Shown: positions 1 through 5,649 of the stretch, one piece after another
How the letters are laid out: every line of letters starts with the position of its first letter
How positions within the stretch are numbered: position 1 is the first letter of the stretch
Source: Anaerolineae bacterium
GTDB taxonomy: Bacteria; Chloroflexota; Anaerolineae; Anaerolineales; E44-bin32
Direction: 5' to 3'
DNA: 5,649 nucleotides
Assembly (NCBI GenBank): GCA_030673735.1
Contig: DAOVIK010000135.1
Span: 1 to 5,649, forward strand
Position numbers and translations under genes: made by a program
The notes under the pieces: model-generated
Databases searched by the model: none
The model's input: only the letters and a program-made list of their open reading frames with translations
Told to the model about the DNA's origin: nothing

Positions 1-192
1 ATATATGTGAGGAACCCCCAAGGAGTCCCGGAAGACTTCGACTTCGCCTTCGAGCCCCGGGAGTTGAAGCGTTCCACTCACCTGTGGGAAGGATCGTCGA
101 ACGGTCGCAGCTCCCCACACATACAGTAGGATGGCGATGATCACGAGTGCGACGATTATGGAAATCAAGATTCGAGATCGTTTGGACAGCAT
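1..192 (-). CDS. Penicillin acylase (S45 family) precursor, N-terminal fragment cut by window edge
   Basis: The minus strand is open from an ATG at 192-190 to the window edge, giving 64 codons. It starts MLSKRSRILI, and a hydrophobic stretch at residues about 8-27 follows the positive K4, R5 and R7; this fits an uncleaved anchor or signal with the rest of the protein outside the membrane. Residues 39-64 include SGTLQLPGLEGEVEVFRDS and then LGVPHIY. This matches the conserved opening of penicillin acylase/amidase proteins (SGT-x-x-LPGL ... V-x-RD-x-x-GVPHIY). Family knowledge: these are N-terminal nucleophile hydrolases made as a precursor, cleaved into alpha and beta chains, that hydrolyse amide bonds of acylated substrates such as beta-lactams or N-acyl-homoserine lactones. 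The catalytic Ser at the beta-chain start lies outside the window, so substrate and activity cannot be judged. The start is firm: GTGAGG lies just upstream, and no start codon occurs between it and the upstream in-frame stop at 246-244. The gene is divergent from the kinase. Confidence 0.9.
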   Translation of the reverse strand, partial: MLSKRSRILISIIVALVIIAILLYVWGAATVRRSFPQVSGTLQLPGLEGEVEVFRDSLGVPHIY

Positions 193-198
193 GGCAAC

Positions 199-204
199 CT
201 CACT
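199..204 (-). promoter_or_regulatory. Ribosome binding site of the acylase gene
   Basis: Read on the minus strand the sequence is AGTGAGGTTGCC followed by ATG. The AGTGAG/GAGG core lies about 6 bases before the start codon and is the best purine-rich stretch near it. It supports ATG 192 as the start. Confidence 0.65.
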
Positions 205-218
205 TGATAAGCGGGGAT

Positions 219-268
219 GGTCACTAGTATGGAAGAGGTGAGGTCACTAGTCAAGAATGAGGTCATTA
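219..268. repeat. Short direct repeats GGTCACTAGT over the acylase promoter (possible operator)
   Basis: GGTCACTAGT occurs exactly at 219-228 and again at 242-251, 23 bases apart. A related third unit follows: TGAGGTCATTA at 258-268 matches TGAGGTCACTA at 239-249 in 10 of 11 bases, 19 bases further on. The two exact units contain the palindrome ACTAGT. The first covers the end of the -10 box and the likely start site of the acylase promoter, and the second overlaps its -35 box. The arrangement resembles an operator, but no regulator is encoded nearby and the binding protein is unknown. Confidence 0.45.
226..254 (-). promoter_or_regulatory. Putative sigma70-type promoter of the acylase gene
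   Basis: On the minus strand TTGACT (254-249, 5 of 6 matches to the -35 consensus) is followed after 17 bases by CATACT (231-226, 4 of 6 matches to the -10 consensus). Transcription would start near 219, leaving a leader of about 27 nt that carries the Shine-Dalgarno sequence. The -35 and -10 boxes are both touched by copies of a direct repeat (219-268), which suggests control by a DNA-binding protein. It is inferred from sequence only. Confidence 0.5.
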
Positions 269-350
269 CGAGCGGCCTCTAGTGCAAGTTGCGCTACCTT
301 AAAAGTTTGCGGCTCTATTTCCTACGGCGATGGAGGAAGGGTCCATTCGC

Positions 351-378
351 TTGACAAAGATCGCAGGGGAAGGATAAT
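351..378 (+). promoter_or_regulatory. Strong putative sigma70 promoter for the kinase gene
   Basis: TTGACA (351-356, a perfect -35 box) is followed after 16 bases by GATAAT (373-378, 5 of 6 matches to the -10 box). Initiation would fall near 385. It is the best plus-strand promoter match seen upstream of the kinase start at 685 and implies a 5' leader of about 300 nt. A closer promoter in 540-680 cannot be excluded, but none seen there is as good. Confidence 0.6.
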
Positions 379-675
379 TGGAGTGTAATAGAAATGGGCT
401 GGGTCGCCTTTTTTTGATGCCCGTGTTGGTCGGTAACTTCACATTCTGAACAATTCAGTGTCGTCGCGCCTGAGGATGCAACACGTGTCCGAGAATATCT
501 CTGCGATAATCTTGGACTCTCCTCACTACAGCTAAGGACATGTGTTTGCGTCTCTTTCTTGTCTGATTTCACTGTATCTGTGGGCATCACGAGCAAATCC
601 CTTACATGGCATCAGGATAGTGGTCGATCTGCAAGAGCAGTGGGGATTGTGTGTCTGCAGTGTGGGTACGGTGGT

Positions 676-684
676 GGAGGGAGT
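676..684 (+). promoter_or_regulatory. Ribosome binding site deciding the kinase start
   Basis: GGAGGGAGT immediately precedes ATG 685, with GGAGG (676-680) 4 bases from the start codon. This purine-rich tract is the main reason to begin the kinase at 685 and not at the in-frame TTG 559. With the upstream start the tract would be translated as a glycine run (GGGGS), which is typical of a misread Shine-Dalgarno region. Confidence 0.7.
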
Positions 685-3027
685 ATGACGTCCGAAATCG
701 TCCAGGATTTCAAGGGACAGCAGCATTTTGCTGATTTCCCAAGAAGCGAGGTAGCTGCCGATCGTATCAGCCAAATCTATGAAGACATCGCGGGAAGTGT
801 GCTTCACGGATTCGCGATCATGCAAGAGGGCAAGATTGCATTGGCTAATCAAGCCTTCGCAGCGTTTGCAGGACTATCAGTTTCAGATGTTCTCGGATCC
901 CCCGTACACCAATTCGTAGACATAGTACGCCCCGAAGACCGGCCGCAATTGATGACGCAGCTTCAGCTCCAGTCTACCGTGGGCCATGTTCCCAGCAGCT
1001 ATGTGGCGCGCACGAACCCCGCGGATGGACCAAGTCGATGGTTGGAGTTCTACGCCAACCTCACGACTTTCCGGAGCAAGCCTGCAATTCAAACCTCGGT
1101 GATAGACATCACCGAGCACAAACAGGCGATGGAAAAGATCCGCAGGCTTTCTCGCGCGCTTGAACAAAGCCCTGCGATGGTGATCATCACCGATATCGGC
1201 GGGAATATCGTCTACGTAAATCCTAAGTTCGCCGAATTGACCGGCTATGATGGACAGGAAATCATTGGCAGTGACATGGACATCCTACTGCCGATGGATT
1301 GCTCGAAACAGCAGCAAGAGGAAATCTGGAGCAGCATCCTGGAGGGCCGAGAGTGGAACGGGGAGGTCTGTGTAGGAAAGCAAAATGGGGGGCATTTCTG
1401 GGCGCATACCTCGATTTCACCGCTGCTTGACGACCGTGGACAGGTCTCTCATGTCATCATGCTGCAGGAAGACATCACGGAAAAGAGATTGGCAGAACAG
1501 GCAATAAGGGACAGCGAGCAGCGCTTTCGCAGCGTAACCGAGACGGCGGCGGATGCCATCGTCATTGCAAACCAAGACGGCGGGATCGAGTATTGGAATC
1601 GGGCAGCTGCCGATATGTTCGGATATGCGCGAGAAGACGTTATCGGCAAGCCGATCTCCATGCTGGTACCGGAACGGATGCAAGCAACGCTTCACCGCGT
1701 TTGGGAGCAATTGATCCTCGTCTCTGCAAGTCACTTTGCTGGCATGAGCACGAGCATGCATGCTGTGAAAGCCGATGGCAATGAATTCCCTATTGAAGTC
1801 TCACATGCCACATGGGTGGGGGATGGCCGGAGGAATTTCAGCGTCATCATTCGAGATGTGACCGAGGCACGTAGCGCGCAGCGGCGTTTGGAGGCGAAAA
1901 GCCGCTTGGCAGCCGTGGGGCAGCTGGCTTCAGGAATTGCTCATGACTTCAACAACATCTTGGGCACGATCATCTTGCAGAGCGAGATGTTGCTCAATGG
2001 TCCACACCTTTCCACCAAAGACCGCGAGCGCATCAATGTGATCATCGAGCAATCCCAGCATGCTGCTTCCCTCACAGATCAGATCATGGATTTCAGCGAC
2101 CGCACTATTGTCGAACTAGAGCCGCTGGATCTGGGGCCCCTTATGCAAGGTATGAAATCGCGCTTGGAACAGATGCTTCCCGAGAGTATTAAGGTCCATC
2201 TTTCCATCGACGAGGGCAGCTTCACAGCCAAGGCAGACAGGGCACGCCTGCAGCAAGTCTTCACAAATCTGGCCCTGAACTCCCGCGACGCCATGCCGGG
2301 AGGAGGGGATATCGTCATTGGGATCTCTCGCAAGACCGTCAGACTCGGCGGATTGCGACCTTTCCGCGAGATGGGGCCCGGAGAATGGATCCGAGTCCAA
2401 GTATCAGATACCGGCGAGGGCATCAAGCCTGAGCACCAGGCGCGCGTTTTCGAACCATTCTTCACCACAAAGCCCCCGGGAGAAGGAAGCGGATTGGGCT
2501 TAGCGCAAGTGTATGGAATCATCAAGCAGCACAATGGCTTCATTGACGTCAGGAGCCAGCGAGGTCTTGGAGCAACATTCACAATCCATCTCCCTGAGTG
2601 CGCCTCGATTCCTGGCGACGACGAGGCGCTTGAAGAAGAGCATGTGGTTCATGGAGAGGAGGAGAAGATCCTGGTAGTTGATGACGATGCCTCCACCAGA
2701 GATGCAATCCGTGAGATCCTGAACGGGCTCAATTACGAAGTACTGCTGGCTTCGGATGGAATGGAGGCCATGGATCTTCTGAAACAGGAGCGAGCAGGAA
2801 TCGATCTTGTGCTAACCGATATGATCGTGCCAAAGACGGGCACGGATGATCTTCACGCTCAGCTGCGTGAGACTGGCATGCAGATTCCGACGATCGTCAT
2901 GACTGGCCACCCCCTTGGAAGGGAAGATCGAGAGCAGTTCATCATGGAAAATCTCGACTGGATTCAAAAGCCCTTCAGCTCCGAGACGTTGTCACGCAAG
3001 GTGCGCCAGGCTCTGGATTTCATTTAA
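685..3027 (+). CDS. PAS-domain hybrid sensor histidine kinase with C-terminal receiver
   Basis: This 780-residue protein senses a signal through PAS domains, autophosphorylates on His and passes phosphate to its own receiver. Domains in order (numbered from ATG 685): PAS1 about 30-145, ending VIDITEHK; PAS2 about 155-268, with ITDIGGNIVYVNPKF and a terminal EDITEK; PAS3 about 277-396, FixL-like, with DGGIEYWNRAA and IIRDVTEA; HisKA with the H-box GIAHDFNNIL, phospho-acceptor His420; HATPase with N-box NSRDAM (Asn532), G1 DTGEG (575-579), F-box FEPFF (589-593) and G2 GEGSGLGLA (599-607); a receiver from about 661 with acidic pair Asp666/Asp667, phospho-acceptor Asp712, Thr740 and Lys762. All key residues are present, so it should be active. 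There is no signal peptide or membrane helix, so it is predicted cytoplasmic. The HDFNN H-box places it with the NtrB-like kinase class. No output domain or separate regulator is encoded in the window, so target and signal are unknown. The stop TAA is at 3025-3027. Confidence 0.93.
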   Translation: MTSEIVQDFKGQQHFADFPRSEVAADRISQIYEDIAGSVLHGFAIMQEGKIALANQAFAAFAGLSVSDVLGSPVHQFVDIVRPEDRPQLMTQLQLQSTVGHVPSSYVARTNPADGPSRWLEFYANLTTFRSKPAIQTSVIDITEHKQAMEKIRRLSRALEQSPAMVIITDIGGNIVYVNPKFAELTGYDGQEIIGSDMDILLPMDCSKQQQEEIWSSILEGREWNGEVCVGKQNGGHFWAHTSISPLLDDRGQVSHVIMLQEDITEKRLAEQAIRDSEQRFRSVTETAADAIVIANQDGGIEYWNRAAADMFGYAREDVIGKPISMLVPERMQATLHRVWEQLILVSASHFAGMSTSMHAVKADGNEFPIEVSHATWVGDGRRNFSVIIRDVTEARSAQRRLEAKSRLAAVGQLASGIAHDFNNILGTIILQSEMLLNGPHLSTKDRERINVIIEQSQHAASLTDQIMDFSDRTIVELEPLDLGPLMQGMKSRLEQMLPESIKVHLSIDEGSFTAKADRARLQQVFTNLALNSRDAMPGGGDIVIGISRKTVRLGGLRPFREMGPGEWIRVQVSDTGEGIKPEHQARVFEPFFTTKPPGEGSGLGLAQVYGIIKQHNGFIDVRSQRGLGATFTIHLPECASIPGDDEALEEEHVVHGEEEKILVVDDDASTRDAIREILNGLNYEVLLASDGMEAMDLLKQERAGIDLVLTDMIVPKTGTDDLHAQLRETGMQIPTIVMTGHPLGREDREQFIMENLDWIQKPFSSETLSRKVRQALDFI

Positions 3028-3053
3028 CATAACGCAACTTCCCCCTCGGTACT

Positions 3054-3083
3054 TTGGCGTCAAAAATGCCCTCGCGGTATAAT
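3054..3083 (+). promoter_or_regulatory. Putative sigma70 promoter of gyrA
   Basis: TTGGCG (3054-3059, 4 of 6 matches) is followed after 18 bases by a perfect TATAAT (3078-3083). Initiation near 3090 would give a leader of about 49 nt. The promoter lies in the 111-base spacer after the kinase stop and suggests that gyrA is transcribed independently, although read-through from the kinase is possible because no clear terminator separates them. Confidence 0.6.
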
Positions 3084-3088
3084 TATTG

Positions 3089-3109
3089 TTGCCCCTACTG
3101 GGGGAGCAA
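3089..3109 (+). other. Hairpin at the likely 5' end of the gyrA transcript
   Basis: The 21 bases starting TTGCCCC and ending GAGCAA can fold with TTGC pairing to GCAA and CCCC pairing to GGGG, leaving one bulged A and a short loop around TACTG. Only TTTC follows it, so it is a poor intrinsic terminator. It starts about where the gyrA promoter would initiate and could protect or regulate the 5' end of the mRNA. That role is inference. Confidence 0.35.
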
Positions 3110-3125
3110 TTTCACTGATTCCACA

Positions 3126-3131
3126 AGTGAG
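3126..3131 (+). promoter_or_regulatory. Ribosome binding site of gyrA
   Basis: AGTGAG lies 7 bases before ATG 3139. It is a moderate Shine-Dalgarno match. The ATG is supported because the protein then begins at the usual GyrA distance before the MRGAYLDYAMSVIVARALPD block. Confidence 0.55.
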
Positions 3132-3138
3132 ATGACAC

Positions 3139-5604
3139 ATGGATATTGGCACGGTGCGTCAGGTTGATATCGACGATCAAATGCGCGGAGCGTATTTGGA
3201 TTACGCGATGAGCGTGATCGTCGCGCGCGCGCTTCCGGATGCATGTGACGGCCTCAAACCGGTGCAACGGCGTATTCTCTACGCCTTGCACAGCATGGGT
3301 ATCAACGCTTCTGGCCGCCACCGAAAATCTGCACGCATCGTCGGTGAAGTCCTGGGAAAATTCCATCCCCACGGGGATGCGGCAGTCTACGAGGCCATGG
3401 CGCGCATGGCGCAGCCGTTTTCCATGCGCTATATGCTGGTCGACGGACAAGGGAACTTTGGATCAATCGATGGCGACTCTCCTGCAGCCATGCGCTACAC
3501 CGAAGCCCGCATGGCATCGATAGCCGAGGAGCTTCTGATCGACATTGAAAAGCAGACCGTCGCCTTCGCGGACAATTTCGATGGCTCCATCCAGGAACCC
3601 ATCGTCTTGCCGGCACGATTGCCGAATCTACTGCTCAATGGTGCCTCCGGGATTGCGGTTGGAATGGCTACCAATATCCCACCACATAACCTTTCCGAAT
3701 TGGTAGAGGGCATTCACTACCTGGTGGACAATTACGATCGCCTGGATGAGATCACGATCGATGAGTTGATGGGATTTGTTCCTGGGCCAGATTTCCCGAC
3801 GGGCGGCATCATTGTAGGAGCTGAAGGCATCAAGCAGGCATACAGCACGGGGAAGGGGCGCATCGTCGTTCGGGGAATGGCGCACATCGAAGATGTCTCA
3901 GGGAACCGCCATCGAATCGTGGTTACCGAGATTCCCTATCAGGTCAACAAGTCGAGTTTGATCGAGCGTATCGCTGAACTGGTTCGCAGCGGGAAACTGG
4001 ATGGCATCTCGGATTTGCGTGACGAATCCGATCGGCGTGGGCTCAGCATCGTTGTCGACCTCAAGCGCGGTGCTCAGCCCACCAAGGTTCTCAACCGATT
4101 GTTCAAATTCACCTCACTGCAGGCGACATTCGGTGTGCAGTTGCTGGCCTTGGTGGAGGGCGAGCCGCGCTTGCTATCCCTGAAGCGGGCGCTGCAGATC
4201 TTCTTGGAACACAGGCGAACAGTTATCACTCGCCGATCAGAGTTCGAACTTAAAAAAGCACGCGCTCGCGCCCACATTCTTGACGGCTTGCTTATTGCGC
4301 TGAAAAACCTGGATGAGGTGATTTCCACCATTCGAAAATCACCGGACGCGGATGAAGCTAAGAAGCGCTTGATGAAGGGTTTTAAGCTCAGTGCTGTGCA
4401 GGCTCAAGCCATTCTTGACATGCAGCTTCGCAGGCTGGCAGCGATGGAACGAGAGAAGATCCAAACCGAGCATAAGGAGATCCTCGAGCATATAGATGGC
4501 TTGGAGAACCTGCTCGCCGATCCCAAGATGATCCTGGCATTGATCAAAGATGAGATCACCAATATCGAGAAGCAGTATGGCGATGATCGTCGCACGCGAA
4601 TCGCTCCTGATGCCAGCGAGGATCTGAGCGAGGAAGACCTGGTTGCCGACGAAGCCGTTCTGATCAGCATCACCGAACGTGGCTACGTCAAGCGAGTTGC
4701 TTCCAGCACCTACAGGCGCCAGGGACGGGGCGGAAGAGGCGTCACGGGCCATTCCATGCGCGACGAGGATGAAGTCATGATGTTGATCCCGGCGCGATCG
4801 CTGGATTCGCTTCTGTTCTTCTCCGACCGCGGCAAGGTCTATTCGGAGCGGGCGTATCAGATCCCAGATGCATCACGCACCGCTCGCGGCATTCCCATGG
4901 TGAATATTTTGGCGCTCGACCTAGGTGAAACGATCACCGCCGCAGTCGCGGTTCCCGACTTCGAGGCCGCCAATTACTGCACGATGGCCACGCGCGCCGG
5001 CAAGATCAAGCGCGTTGCACTGCCGAAATTCGCCTCCGTCCGACCTTCAGGGTTGATCGCAATCAGCCTAGCAGAAGGAGATGTGCTGGGTTGGGTGCAG
5101 CTCACGAGTGGCGATGACGAGATCATCATCGTGACCGAGCAGGGGCGGGCGCTGCGCTATCACGAGCGTGCAGTGCGTGCCATGGGTAGACCTGCTGCGG
5201 GAGTGCGAGCCATCAAGCTGCAACCAGGCGACTTCGTGACCGGCATGAATGTCGCCGATCCCGATGGAGATTTGCTGGTGGTGATGGCGAACGGCTACGG
5301 CAAGCGAACGCCCATCAGCGAGTACCTGCCTAAAGGGCGCGGCACCATGGGCGTCTTGACGCTCAGCAAGAGGAAGATGGATGTGACGGGATCGATCGCG
5401 TCGGCGCGCGTCGTGCATAAGGAAGACGATCTGACGATCATCTCCAGCGGCGGAATCATGCTGCGTACGAAGGTTAAGCAGATCAAGCAGGCAGGCCGGG
5501 CGACAATGGGCGTCCGAGTGATCAACCTCAAAGAAGGCGAGACGGTGGGTTCGGTAGCCCGGATCGCAGCCAAGGATCTCAAGCGGGTGGGTGTAACTGA
5601 TTAG
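3139..5604 (+). CDS. gyrA: DNA gyrase subunit A
   Basis: GyrA is the DNA cleavage and rejoining subunit of gyrase; as GyrA2GyrB2 in the cytoplasm it introduces negative supercoils using ATP. The 821 residues match the full length of many GyrA proteins (E. coli is longer at 875). The N-terminal breakage-reunion domain has MRGAYLDYAMSVIVARALPD at 15-34, active-site Arg30 and Arg45, His76 and His78 in HPHGD, and Arg119 with catalytic Tyr120 in AAMRYTEAR. These correspond to E. coli Arg32, Arg47, His78, His80, Arg121 and Tyr122. A helical coiled-coil/C-gate region spans about 357-490. The C-terminal domain (about 505-810) shows six beta-pinwheel blades, and blade 1 carries the GyrA-box QGRGGRG at 528-534, which separates gyrase from ParC. 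There is no acidic C-terminal tail. The quinolone region has Ala81 and Glu85 where E. coli has Ser83 and Asp87. Cys36 replaces the usual Arg in DVRDGLKP. The gene follows the kinase by 111 bases and appears to have its own promoter. The stop is TAG. Confidence 0.98.
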   Translation: MDIGTVRQVDIDDQMRGAYLDYAMSVIVARALPDACDGLKPVQRRILYALHSMGINASGRHRKSARIVGEVLGKFHPHGDAAVYEAMARMAQPFSMRYMLVDGQGNFGSIDGDSPAAMRYTEARMASIAEELLIDIEKQTVAFADNFDGSIQEPIVLPARLPNLLLNGASGIAVGMATNIPPHNLSELVEGIHYLVDNYDRLDEITIDELMGFVPGPDFPTGGIIVGAEGIKQAYSTGKGRIVVRGMAHIEDVSGNRHRIVVTEIPYQVNKSSLIERIAELVRSGKLDGISDLRDESDRRGLSIVVDLKRGAQPTKVLNRLFKFTSLQATFGVQLLALVEGEPRLLSLKRALQIFLEHRRTVITRRSEFELKKARARAHILDGLLIALKNLDEVISTIRKSPDADEAKKRLMKGFKLSAVQAQAILDMQLRRLAAMEREKIQTEHKEILEHIDGLENLLADPKMILALIKDEITNIEKQYGDDRRTRIAPDASEDLSEEDLVADEAVLISITERGYVKRVASSTYRRQGRGGRGVTGHSMRDEDEVMMLIPARSLDSLLFFSDRGKVYSERAYQIPDASRTARGIPMVNILALDLGETITAAVAVPDFEAANYCTMATRAGKIKRVALPKFASVRPSGLIAISLAEGDVLGWVQLTSGDDEIIIVTEQGRALRYHERAVRAMGRPAAGVRAIKLQPGDFVTGMNVADPDGDLLVVMANGYGKRTPISEYLPKGRGTMGVLTLSKRKMDVTGSIASARVVHKEDDLTIISSGGIMLRTKVKQIKQAGRATMGVRVINLKEGETVGSVARIAAKDLKRVGVTD

Positions 5605-5616
5605 AACTTGGAAATA

Positions 5617-5649
5617 GTGATGAATCGGAAAAGGGCTGTCCACAAGGAT
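5617..5649 (+). CDS. Possible start of a downstream gene, cut by window edge
   Basis: After the gyrA stop an ATG at 5620 (or the in-frame GTG at 5617) opens a frame that reads MNRKRAVHKD to the window end. A weak GGAA purine stretch lies at 5610-5613. The gap to gyrA would be only about 12-15 bases, which would fit an operon. Ten basic-rich residues are too few to identify a family, and the frame may be chance. Confidence 0.22.
   Translation, partial: MMNRKRAVHKD

Larger units (their letters stand above)
193..684. other. Divergent intergenic region between acylase and kinase genes
   Basis: This 492-base stretch holds no convincing gene. Its left part carries the acylase promoter and the GGTCACTAGT repeats. 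A plus-strand promoter lies at 351-378. The rest, about 385-684, would be the kinase leader. That leader contains a T-run after GGTCGCC (409-415), an 8-base palindrome ACACGTGT at 481-488 and a small inverted repeat GAGAATATCTC at 491-501. A minus-strand open frame at 315-596 has no recognisable family features and is probably spurious. The kinase frame stays open back to about 559, but the encoded residues 559-684 look like translated leader, not protein. Confidence 0.7.

Noticed and set aside
397..415. GGC...GCC followed by seven T as an intrinsic terminator
   Set aside because: The stem is only 3 bp; too weak, and it would sit directly after the predicted kinase promoter. Attenuation is conceivable but not supported.
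315..596. 93-codon minus-strand open frame in the intergenic region
   Set aside because: No recognisable motif, no good Shine-Dalgarno sequence, and it runs against the predicted kinase promoter and leader. Composition looks like translated noncoding DNA.
1147..1488. PAS2 as a blue-light LOV domain
   Set aside because: The flavin-binding Cys motif (NCRFLQ type) is absent; the Cys in LLPMDCSK is not in that context.
2079..2582. 167-codon minus-strand open frame inside the kinase
   Set aside because: Fully antisense to the HisKA/HATPase region whose plus-strand motifs are intact; a codon-bias shadow.
3056..3070. Small hairpin GGCGT-CAAAA-ATGCC after the kinase, considered as a terminator
   Set aside because: Only a 5-bp stem with one G-U pair and no following T-run; it lies inside the promoter spacer.
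3222..3232. Alternating CG run as a Z-DNA or repeat element
   Set aside because: It encodes the conserved VARAL residues of GyrA; explained by codon choice.
3139..5604. Topoisomerase IV subunit A (ParC) as the identity of the large gene
   Set aside because: An intact GyrA-box QGRGGRG and six C-terminal blades point to gyrase.
5068..5643. 191-codon minus-strand open frame over the gyrA C-terminal region
   Set aside because: Antisense to conserved GyrA blades 3-6, His-rich low-quality composition and no family resemblance.

Overview
The window carries two complete genes on the plus strand, a hybrid sensor histidine kinase (685-3027) and DNA gyrase subunit A (3139-5604). It also carries the first 64 codons of a divergent minus-strand gene, 192 down to 1, for a membrane-anchored penicillin acylase (S45) family protein. 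The last 30 bases may hold the start of another plus-strand gene, but the support is weak.

This is bacterial chromosomal DNA: it has an essential housekeeping gene, sigma70-like promoters, Shine-Dalgarno sequences and moderately GC-rich codon use. The GyrA N-terminus (IGTVRQVDIDDQMRGAYLDY), its length of 821 residues without an acidic tail, and the neighbouring anchored penicillin acylase suggest Chloroflexota (Anaerolineae-like). That placement rests on remembered family resemblance, so confidence is moderate to low.

Layout: 1-192 is the 5' part of the acylase gene on the minus strand. 193-684 is a 492-base divergent intergenic region. It holds a minus-strand promoter overlapped by a short direct repeat and, further right, a near-consensus plus-strand promoter (TTGACA, 16 bases, GATAAT) that would give the kinase mRNA a leader of about 300 nt. 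685-3027 is the kinase, with three PAS domains, a HisKA domain (HDFNN-type H-box), an HATPase domain and a C-terminal receiver. 3028-3138 is a 111-base spacer with a promoter for gyrA and a small hairpin near its likely start site. 3139-5604 is gyrA.

The genes do not form an evident pathway. The kinase is cytoplasmic with no membrane segment, and no separate response regulator is visible, so it looks like an orphan hybrid kinase. gyrA appears to have its own promoter and is probably an independent unit. I found no CRISPR array, mobile element, tRNA, rRNA or clear intrinsic terminator, and no convincing new multi-gene system. The points most worth checking are the repeat-covered acylase promoter, the Ala81/Glu85 quinolone-pocket residues of GyrA, and the long kinase leader.
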